Positions 57,704-64,000 of a stretch of DNA of 64,000 nucleotides are shown piece after piece (positions within the stretch are counted from its first letter, which is position 1; each line of letters begins with the position of its first letter). Below the pieces are notes generated by a model, which was not told the DNA's origin, searched no databases, and saw only the letters and a program-made list of their open reading frames with translations. Made by a program: the position numbers and the translations under genes. Origin of the DNA: Alphaproteobacteria bacterium (lineage in GTDB: Bacteria; Pseudomonadota; Alphaproteobacteria; UBA8366; GCA-2717185); NCBI GenBank assembly GCA_040905865.1, contig JBBDQU010000069.1, forward strand, positions 1 to 64,000, read 5' to 3'.

Positions 57704-58603
57704 ATGGAAAGTATTCTGACATTAATAGCCCCGGTCGAAGGTCGCGGTCTTAGTGACGCAGACGCCGATGCAGCCCGAGCCATCCTGGCCGGCAAGAACG
57801 CGACAACCGGCGCGACCGACTGGCTCGCCACCGGCACCGCCTGCGAAATTCCCTTTTCAGGGCTCGATACGGTATCGGCCGGCGCCGCTGTCCGGGCGGA
57901 ATTGGCAGGCCGTTCAATCGATGCCGTTGCACAGCCTGCCACAGGGCGCCGCAAGCGGCTGCTTGTCGCCGACATGGAATCGACCATCATCGAAAACGAA
58001 ATGCTCGACGAACTGGCGGAAGAGTTCGGCCTGCGCGACAGGATTTCCGCCATTACCGCCCGGGCCATGGCCGGGGAACTCGATTTCGAAAGCGCCCTTC
58101 GCGCGCGGGTCGCGATGCTGGAAGGCATGAGCAGCGCGGCGCTGGACAGGGCGTTGACGGCAATCCGCGTGATGCCCGGCGCCGCGACGCTGGTCGCCAC
58201 CATGCGGGCCAATGGCGCTTATTGCGCGCTGGTTTCCGGCGGCTTCGATTTCTTTACCAACCGGGTGCGCAGGCGGCTCGGATTCGACTACGATCAGGCC
58301 AACCGGCTGGAAATCGCCGGCGGCGTCCTGACCGGCAGGCTTGCCGGCCCCATCCTCGGCCGCGCGGCGAAGCGCGACGCGCTGGACCGGCTGTCGCAGA
58401 TGCTTGGCATTACACCCGAGGAAGCCATCACCGTCGGCGATGGCGCCAATGACCTCGACATGCTGGCGACCGCGGGTACGGGCGTCGCCTATCGGGCCAA
58501 ACCCATCGTGGCGGAATCCGCCCACGCCCGCATCGACCATGGCGACCTGACCGCATTGCTGTACCTGCAGGGCTACCGCCGGGACGAATTCCATCATCCC
58601 TAA
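57704..58603 (+). CDS. serB: Phosphoserine phosphatase SerB
   Basis: A 299-residue HAD-family phosphatase that makes serine from phosphoserine. The nucleophile Asp90 lies in LLVADMESTIIENEMLDELA. The classical second Asp is Glu92 in this motif, a substitution I recall in alphaproteobacterial SerB but cannot verify. Other motifs: GELDFESALRARVAMLEG (specific to SerB), ALVSGGFDFF (motif II), and VGDGANDLDML (motif IV). The ATG at 57704 is chosen since it follows CGGGACG and the residues before it are not SerB-like. Confidence 0.9.
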   Translation: MESILTLIAPVEGRGLSDADADAARAILAGKNATTGATDWLATGTACEIPFSGLDTVSAGAAVRAELAGRSIDAVAQPATGRRKRLLVADMESTIIENEMLDELAEEFGLRDRISAITARAMAGELDFESALRARVAMLEGMSSAALDRALTAIRVMPGAATLVATMRANGAYCALVSGGFDFFTNRVRRRLGFDYDQANRLEIAGGVLTGRLAGPILGRAAKRDALDRLSQMLGITPEEAITVGDGANDLDMLATAGTGVAYRAKPIVAESAHARIDHGDLTALLYLQGYRRDEFHHP

Positions 58604-58636
58604 ACCCGTTCAAGCGCCTGACGGACCCAGAAACAA

Positions 58637-58668
58637 AATACGGCGCCGGATTTCGCCGACGCCGTATT
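58637..58668. terminator. Bidirectional terminator between serB and degQ
   Basis: AATACGGCG (58637-58645) pairs with CGCCGTATT (58660-58668) around a 14-base loop. A-rich sequence lies to the left (AAACAAAA) and T-rich sequence to the right, giving a U-run in both directions. It sits between convergent genes. Confidence 0.7.
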
Positions 58669-58689
58669 CACTTCTTCCCGGGTGCGTGA

Positions 58690-60183
58690 TCAGTTCGGGT
58701 TGATCTTCAGCGGGATGAACCGCATATCGCCATCCTTGTCGATCAGCAGCAGCACCATATTGCGGCCCTTTTCACGCGCCTGCTGCACCTGCCTGGCGAC
58801 ATCGTCCGGCGAGGCAACCGGTTCCTGGTTCACCTCAACGATGATATCGCCCGGGTTCAGCTGCTTGTCGGCGGCATCGCTATCCTTTTTCACATCCGTG
58901 ATAACGACGCCCTTCACCTCTTGCTGGATATTGTATTTCTGCATCAGTTCCGGCGTAATGGGCGACAGCGCGACACTGAGTTCATCGATGTTCCGGCTTG
59001 TATCGCCACCGGTATCGTGGCGGCTTCCACGGGTCGTCAGGGACGCTTCATCGACCTTTTCAAGCTCGCCCAGCCGGACGGTAAGGCCCATTTCCTTGCC
59101 GTCGCGCCAGACCCGGACAGGCACGTCCTCGCCGACGCCGGTTTCGGCAACCATGCGCGGCAGCTTCCGCGATTCATCGACGGGCTTCCCGTCAAAGGCG
59201 ACGATGACGTCACCCTGTTTCACGCCCGCCGCCTCGGCGGGGCTGGACTTCATGACGCCGGCGACCAGTGCGCCCCGTTCCTTGCCGAGGCCGAGACTTT
59301 CCGCGATTTCCGGCGTCACCGTCTGAATCTGGACCCCGAGCCAGCCCCGCCGCGTCGTTCCGAATTCGCGCAGCTGGTCGATAACGTTCGCGGCAATATT
59401 GGCGGGCACGGAAAAGCCGATACCGATACTGCCGCCGGAGGGCGAGAGGATCGCCGTATTGATCCCGATGACGTCGCCCTTCATGTCGAACAGGGGACCG
59501 CCGGAATTGCCGCGATTGATCGGCGCATCGGTCTGGATATAGTCGTCATAGGGTCCGGAGCGGATGTCCCGGCCGCGCGCGGACACGATGCCGGCCGTAA
59601 CAGTGCCGCCAAGGCCAAGGGGATTGCCGATCGCTATCACCCAGTCGCCGACGCGGGCTGTACGGGAATCGCCGAACTTGACCGCCGGCAGCGGTTTGTC
59701 CACGACGATCTTCAGCAGCGCCAGATCCGTCTTCTTGTCACGGCCGATGATTTCCGCCTTGTATTCTTCGCCGTCATGCAGGATCACCGTGATCTCTTCG
59801 CCGCCCTCTATGACGTGGCTGTTCGTCACGACGTAGCCTGTCGGATCGACGATAAAGCCGGAGCCGAGCGAATTCGCCTGACGCGGGGGCCGGTCACCCC
59901 GGCGACGGTTGAACTGATCGAAAAAATCCCGGAACGGCGACCCTTCCGGAAACTGGAAGCCGGGATGCTGATCGCCTTCCGCCACCTGCTCGACCTTCTG
60001 GGTCGTGGAAATATTGACCACCGCCGGCAACAGCGTCTCAACCAGATCGGCGAAACTTTCCGGCACCCCGCGCGCGGCGGCCGGGGCCGGCTGCCAGGCC
60101 AGCATTGCCGCCACCGGCAATACAAAGAGCCAGCGAACCGGCATTGCCGCACGCGCCCGCACGGCGCTAATCATTCGATCCAC
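58690..60183 (-). CDS. degQ: Do/DegQ-type periplasmic serine protease
   Basis: A 497-residue HtrA protein. Signal peptide (about 15-38, LPVAAMLAWQPAPAAA), protease domain with the triad seen in VVTNSHVIEGG (His), DKKTDLALLKI (Asp) and APINRGNSGGPLFD (Ser), then two PDZ domains (about 280-370 and 395-490). The GTG at 60183 with GGAGG five bases upstream is preferred to ATG alternatives either side (60195, 60174). It removes misfolded envelope proteins. Downstream of hflC/DUF2065 on the same strand; common in alphaproteobacteria. Confidence 0.9.
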   Translation of the reverse strand: MDRMISAVRARAAMPVRWLFVLPVAAMLAWQPAPAAARGVPESFADLVETLLPAVVNISTTQKVEQVAEGDQHPGFQFPEGSPFRDFFDQFNRRRGDRPPRQANSLGSGFIVDPTGYVVTNSHVIEGGEEITVILHDGEEYKAEIIGRDKKTDLALLKIVVDKPLPAVKFGDSRTARVGDWVIAIGNPLGLGGTVTAGIVSARGRDIRSGPYDDYIQTDAPINRGNSGGPLFDMKGDVIGINTAILSPSGGSIGIGFSVPANIAANVIDQLREFGTTRRGWLGVQIQTVTPEIAESLGLGKERGALVAGVMKSSPAEAAGVKQGDVIVAFDGKPVDESRKLPRMVAETGVGEDVPVRVWRDGKEMGLTVRLGELEKVDEASLTTRGSRHDTGGDTSRNIDELSVALSPITPELMQKYNIQQEVKGVVITDVKKDSDAADKQLNPGDIIVEVNQEPVASPDDVARQVQQAREKGRNMVLLLIDKDGDMRFIPLKINPN

Positions 60184-60352
60184 GAAAACCTCCATAGTCA
60201 CCGGCCCCCAGATGCGCCAATCCAACCCGAACCGCTACGATCAATCCTAACCGAAATATGCCACAATATTATCTGTTTTTGACCCAAATAAGGCAGCGGT
60301 AAACACGTTCGCGTTACGACGGGCCGGGACTGGAATATCCGGTGCGGACCGG

Positions 60353-60538
60353 TCAGTTTCTGACGAACCAGACGATGGCAAAACCCAACAGGAGGGCGGC
60401 CATTCCCCCGGTACGCAAGCGGGACGCCGGCGTTTCGAGCGCCGCCCGCATCATCCGCTGCATGCCGTCGGGAAACAGCGCGTATAGGGCGCCTTCGATC
60501 ACCAGTATCAGCCCCAGCGCGGTAACGAAGTCAGCCAT
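60353..60538 (-). CDS. DUF2065-family small membrane protein
   Basis: A 61-residue protein with helices near 5-22 and 42-58 and the typical LVIEGALYALFPDGMQRMM. DUF2065 genes regularly follow hflC as here (17 bp downstream). Probably a small partner of the HflKC/FtsH complex, but no function has been shown as far as I know. Confidence 0.85.
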   Translation of the reverse strand: MADFVTALGLILVIEGALYALFPDGMQRMMRAALETPASRLRTGGMAALLLGFAIVWFVRN

Positions 60539-60555
60539 CGAACGTCGACCGGCGG

Positions 60556-61434
60556 CTATTCCTTCTTCTCCGTCCCGTAGATGTCGTTAAAGAACCTGAA
60601 AAAATCGCTGTTCGGTGACAGCACCATCGTCGTGTCATTACCGATAAGGTTTTCCGAATATTCCGTCAGCGACTTGTAGAACTGGAAGAATTCGGGGTCT
60701 TTGCCATAGGCCTGCCCCAGGATGAGGGTGCGTTCAGCGTCGCCTTCACCGCGCAACTGCTCCGACCTGCGCTTTGCCGTTGCCAGGATGACAACCTGGT
60801 CGCGGTCCGCGGTGGCGCGGATTTTCTGCGCGTTTTCCTGACCCTGTGCGCGCAGTTCCCGTGCTTCGCGGTTCCGTTCGGTCGTCATCCGGTTGAACAC
60901 CGCCTGGCTGGTTTCAGTCGGCAGGTCGGTACGTCCGATCCGGATATCGACGATCCTGATGCCCAGCGGCGCGGATCTCGCAGCCACCTCGGCCTGAATC
61001 TGCTGCATCAGTTCGCCGCGCTGTTCCGAAAGCAGTTCGAGCAGCGACACCCGCGCGACGACCTGCCGCAACGCCGAATTCACGATATTGCCCAGGCGGT
61101 TCACCGCAATCACTTCCGTGCCGACAACCTTCAGGAATTCCAGCGGCTGTTCGATCCGGTACCGCGCGAACGCATCGACCCTGATCCGCTTCTGGTCGGA
61201 CAGGAGAATTTCGAATATCGGCGGGTCGAGATTGAGAATCCGGCGTTCAAACATCCGGACATCCTGCCACGGCAGTTTAAAGTGCAGTCCCGGCTCCTGG
61301 ACAACGGCAACGGGATTGCCGAACTGCAGCACAACCGCCTGCTTCGTCTGATGAACCGTGTACAGCGATGTCCAGGCGCCGACGGCCGCCAGGATGACAA
61401 CAACGCCCAGGATCGCCAGGCTTGTCTTTTTCAT
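60556..61434 (-). CDS. hflC: HflC, SPFH-domain regulator of FtsH
   Basis: A 292-residue protein with an N-terminal membrane anchor (about 6-26) and a SPFH/band-7 domain (about 20-200), with GIRIVDIRIGRTDLPTETSQ and FNRMTTERNREARELRAQG as HflC marks. It forms a large periplasm-facing ring with HflK around the FtsH protease. The ATG at 61434 has AGGAG nine bases upstream; the TTG just before it is less likely. 18 bp after hflK. Confidence 0.92.
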   Translation of the reverse strand: MKKTSLAILGVVVILAAVGAWTSLYTVHQTKQAVVLQFGNPVAVVQEPGLHFKLPWQDVRMFERRILNLDPPIFEILLSDQKRIRVDAFARYRIEQPLEFLKVVGTEVIAVNRLGNIVNSALRQVVARVSLLELLSEQRGELMQQIQAEVAARSAPLGIRIVDIRIGRTDLPTETSQAVFNRMTTERNREARELRAQGQENAQKIRATADRDQVVILATAKRRSEQLRGEGDAERTLILGQAYGKDPEFFQFYKSLTEYSENLIGNDTTMVLSPNSDFFRFFNDIYGTEKKE

Positions 61435-61452
61435 GTCCAAATTCTCCTAGGC

Positions 61453-62598
61453 CTAGTTAGCGGGCTGGTTGCCGGGCTGACCGTTTTGCGGTGGCGACGC
61501 CTGCCGTCTTTGAACTTCCGGCAATGGCAGATACGGCACCACGCCGGACCCGGCGCTGTTCTGATCGATGATGACTTTCCGCGCGCTGCCCAGCACGGCG
61601 CCCATGGATTCAAGATACATGCGCCGCCGGGTTACTTCCGGCGCGACCTTGTATGCCTCGTAAACCGAATTGAACCGGTCGGCGTCGCCCTGTGCTTCCT
61701 GTATCTGCTGTTCGCGATATGCCTCGGCGGTGAGGATATCCTTTTCCGCGAGACCCCGGGCGACCGGCACAATGGAATTGGCATAGGCTTCGGCTTCGTT
61801 CTGCAGGGCTTCCTTGTCCTGGCGGGCGCGCTGCACATCGTTGAATGCATCGATCACTTCCGGCGGCGGATCGGACTTCTGTAACTGCACGTTGCCGATA
61901 ACGATACCGGCGTCGTAACTGTCCAGGATCCGTTGCAGCAGCACCATGGTTTTTGCCTGAATTTCCTCGCGGCCCGCGGTAACGGCCTGATCGAAACGCG
62001 TCTGTCCGACGACTTCGCGCAGGGCGCTTTCGGCGGCGATTTTAACCGTCGCTTCCTGGTCACGGATATTGAAGAGGAAGTCGCCCGCGTTCTTGATCTG
62101 CCAGAAGACGGTCAAATCCACATCGACGATATTCTGGTCGCTTGTCAGCATCAGGCTTTCTTCCGGAACCTCACGGTCCACAGTCCGGCCACTCGATGCA
62201 TTGGCGGCGCCGCGAAACCCGATATCGACCCGGCGCAATTCATCCACCTGCGGGGTGAAAACCTCACCGATGGGCGCCGGCCAGTTATAGTGCAGCCCCG
62301 CGGGAACCACGGGATTGACGACCTTTCCGAAAACCAGCGTCACGCCCTGCTGGCCGGCCTCGACCCGGTAAAGGCCGGTCGCGAGCCAGACCACAAGAGC
62401 CAGCGCGACAAGCAGGGCCAGTATCGTCGGGGAAGCGCCGCCGGGAATCATCCCGCGCACGCGTTCCTGGCCCTTGCGGATCAGGTCCTCGAAATCAGGC
62501 GGCTGTCCGCCCGGGCCACCGGAGCCGCCGCGACCGCCGCCACCGCCCCAGGGACCTCTTCCGCCATTACTGCCACCAGATTGATTTGACCAAGGCAT
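61453..62598 (-). CDS. hflK: HflK, SPFH-domain regulator of FtsH
   Basis: A 381-residue protein with a Gly/Pro/Ser-rich cytoplasmic N-terminus (about 8-40, low-complexity GGRGPWGGGGGRGGSGG), a membrane helix (about 57-76) and the band-7 domain (about 77-310) with GLHYNWPAPIGEVFTPQVDE. The C-terminus is Pro/Gln-rich. The start ATG at 62598 follows AAGGAATC. First gene of the hflK-hflC-DUF2065-degQ operon. Confidence 0.92.
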   Translation of the reverse strand: MPWSNQSGGSNGGRGPWGGGGGRGGSGGPGGQPPDFEDLIRKGQERVRGMIPGGASPTILALLVALALVVWLATGLYRVEAGQQGVTLVFGKVVNPVVPAGLHYNWPAPIGEVFTPQVDELRRVDIGFRGAANASSGRTVDREVPEESLMLTSDQNIVDVDLTVFWQIKNAGDFLFNIRDQEATVKIAAESALREVVGQTRFDQAVTAGREEIQAKTMVLLQRILDSYDAGIVIGNVQLQKSDPPPEVIDAFNDVQRARQDKEALQNEAEAYANSIVPVARGLAEKDILTAEAYREQQIQEAQGDADRFNSVYEAYKVAPEVTRRRMYLESMGAVLGSARKVIIDQNSAGSGVVPYLPLPEVQRRQASPPQNGQPGNQPAN

Positions 62599-62616
62599 AG
62601 CTCGAGATTCCTTCAA

Positions 62617-62773
62617 GTTTCCTGTTCGTGTAGGCTAGTTTATACGTCCGTCACGCCCGTGTCGGACTTTCCCCGCCGCCCAATAAGTACATATATGTCA
62701 GCACACATATAGGCTGGCAACCGCCGTGGCGCAACGCCACGAGGTAATACACGGCCTGAAACGGAGATGAAGC
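62617..62773. promoter_or_regulatory. Divergent region between hflK and mrp
   Basis: 157 bp separate divergent hflK and mrp. TATATGT (62692-62698) faces ACATATA (62705-62711) around six bases, and ACATATATGT (62689-62698) is itself palindromic. An AT-rich patch in GC-rich context fits a promoter or operator. No further evidence. Confidence 0.35.
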
Positions 62774-63889
62774 ATGCCTAAGGTGACCCAGGAACAGGTT
62801 CTAAACGCGTTAAAAACTGTCGTCGATCCGGCAAAAAGCCGGGATATCGTGTCGCTTGGCATGATTTCCGGAATGGTCATCAAGGATGGCAATATCGGCT
62901 TTTCCGTCGAAATCGACCCCAGTCGCGCCGAACAGTTCGAACCCGTGCGACAGGCGGCCGAAGCAGCCGTCGATGCGCTCCCCGGGGTCCTGTCGGTCAC
63001 GGCCGTATTGACCGCCCATAGCGAGGCCCGGCAGCCGGCGCCGCAACAGGCGCCACAGCGGACGCCGCGACCGGCGCCGGCCCGGGAGATGGTGCCCGGC
63101 GTAAAGCATATCGTCGCCGTCGCCTCTGGCAAGGGCGGTGTCGGAAAATCTACCGTGGCGGCCAACCTGACCCTGGCGCTGGCGGCGGCCGGGCACAAGG
63201 CCGGCATTCTGGACGCCGATATCTACGGCCCGTCGCAGCCCCGCATGATGGGGCTTACCGGCCGGCCGCAAAGTCCGGACGGCAAACGCCTCGACCCGAT
63301 GGAGAATTACGGCGTCAAGGTGATGTCGATGGGATTCCTGGTGCCGGAAGACACCGCGATGATCTGGCGCGGGCCGATGGTGATGAGCGCCCTGCAGCAG
63401 CTGCTGCGCGACGTGAACTGGGGCGACCTCGACGTCCTGATCGTCGACATGCCCCCGGGCACGGGCGACGCCCAGCTGACCATGGCGCAGGAGGTGCCGC
63501 TGGCGGGCGCGATCATCGTATCGACGCCGCAGGATATCGCGCTGCTGGACGCCCGCAAGGGTATCAATATGTTCGAGAAGGTCGAGGTCCCGGTGCTTGG
63601 CATTATCGAGAACATGAGCTATTTCGCCTGCCCGCATTGCGGCGAACGCACCGATATTTTCAGTCATGGCGGCGCGCGCGCCGAAGCAGGGAAATTCAGC
63701 GTCGACTTCCTGGGCGAGGTTCCACTTGACCTGCTGATCCGGGAGACGTCGGACGACGGTCGCCCCATCGTGGTCAGCCATCCGGACAGCCCGCATAGCA
63801 AGGTTTTTCGGGAAATCGCCGACCGAGTCTGGAGCAGGATCGAAGGGGCCGGCGCACAGCGGAAAATGCCGAACATCGTCATGCAATAG
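62774..63889 (+). CDS. apbC: Mrp/ApbC/NBP35-type Fe-S cluster carrier ATPase
   Basis: A 371-residue protein with an N-terminal MIP18/DUF59 domain (about 5-75), a Pro/Ala/Gln-rich linker (about 78-105) and a deviant-Walker ATPase domain: ASGKGGVGKSTVAANLTLAL near 117-136, DADIYGPSQPRM and DMPPGTGDAQLTM. The cluster-binding pair is CPHCG (about 288). It builds and transfers [4Fe-4S] clusters to client proteins. Divergent from hflK; full length. Confidence 0.93.
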   Translation: MPKVTQEQVLNALKTVVDPAKSRDIVSLGMISGMVIKDGNIGFSVEIDPSRAEQFEPVRQAAEAAVDALPGVLSVTAVLTAHSEARQPAPQQAPQRTPRPAPAREMVPGVKHIVAVASGKGGVGKSTVAANLTLALAAAGHKAGILDADIYGPSQPRMMGLTGRPQSPDGKRLDPMENYGVKVMSMGFLVPEDTAMIWRGPMVMSALQQLLRDVNWGDLDVLIVDMPPGTGDAQLTMAQEVPLAGAIIVSTPQDIALLDARKGINMFEKVEVPVLGIIENMSYFACPHCGERTDIFSHGGARAEAGKFSVDFLGEVPLDLLIRETSDDGRPIVVSHPDSPHSKVFREIADRVWSRIEGAGAQRKMPNIVMQ

Positions 63890-63901
63890 GCAAGCGACGT
63901 G

Positions 63902-64000
63902 ATGCGCTGGCTGGTTGGCGCCATTGTTGCGGTGACAGGATTGGCCGGGCAAGCCGCATTCGCGGCCGACAAGCCGGCCGATGCCCTTGCCCGCATCAAC
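63902..64000 (+). CDS. Partial CDS: exported protein, N-terminus only
   Basis: The window ends after 33 codons starting MRWLVGAIVAVTGLAGQAAF, followed by AADKPADALARIN. This is a typical signal peptide with cleavage near AFA-AD. A GTG one codon upstream is an alternative start. It begins 12 bp after apbC. Family cannot be named from the visible part. Confidence 0.55.
   Translation, partial: MRWLVGAIVAVTGLAGQAAFAADKPADALARIN

Overview
The window looks like chromosomal DNA of a high-GC alphaproteobacterium, probably Rhodospirillales-like. The inference rests on the HflK-HflC-DUF2065-DegQ operon beside an Mrp/ApbC ATPase, an Fnr/FixK-type regulator with its anaerobox, the CHASE2 cyclase/caspase locus, GTCATCCCGG intergenic repeats, and the strong G/C bias at third codon positions. 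No rRNA, tRNA, CRISPR array, intact transposase or integrase was seen. The only clearly foreign-looking stretch is an AT-rich island at about 32.5-34.9 kb.

Layout. 0-3.6 kb: an ExoD-like membrane protein, then an SxtJ / DUF5989 / carbamoyltransferase module. 3.6-15 kb: a nitrogen-scavenging locus. On the minus strand lie a urea/short-chain-amide type ABC transporter (urtABCDE), formamidase and an FmdB zinc-ribbon protein. Divergent from it are a 1129-residue NCS1-permease/hybrid-histidine-kinase fusion and an overlapping LuxR-type response regulator, probably the sensor of the same nitrogen source. 15-22.3 kb: a transglutaminase-like protease, a four-domain rhodanese, an enolase-superfamily enzyme, a DHA2 efflux pump, then a second transglutaminase-like protein next to an Anbu proteasome-like hydrolase.

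22.3-32.5 kb is catabolic: two TauD/TfdA dioxygenases, a cytochrome c/Vgb-propeller fusion, an NtaA-type flavin monooxygenase, a LysR regulator, a GFA protein, an enoyl-CoA hydratase, a maleate-isomerase-like protein and a PyrC dihydroorotase. 32.5-35 kb is the island, with an AAA ATPase (OLD/AriA-like) translationally coupled to a DUF4276 TOPRIM-like protein, a probable anti-phage pair. 35-37.3 kb carries a third TauD-like and an isopenicillin-N-synthase-like oxygenase. 37.5-40 kb is a TadG-TadE-TadE cluster without pilus motor genes.

40-48 kb holds small stress-type proteins, two unrecognised proteins, a drug/metabolite transporter flanked by repeats, a bacterial voltage-gated sodium channel and an LLM flavin oxidoreductase. 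47.7-54.9 kb is a possible signalling or cell-death locus: outer-membrane beta-barrel, 991-residue periplasmic caspase-like protein, secreted protein and CHASE2 adenylate cyclase. 55-64 kb holds SlyX, a glycosyltransferase, Fnr with FNR boxes, SerB, DegQ-HflC-HflK and Mrp, and ends inside a secreted-protein gene.

The genes best argued to work together are amide sensing/uptake/hydrolysis (3.6-15 kb), the ATPase/TOPRIM pair (32.8-34.6 kb), the barrel/caspase/cyclase cluster (47.7-54.9 kb) and the membrane proteolysis operon (58.7-62.6 kb). All functions are inferred by reading translated sequence. No database search was possible.
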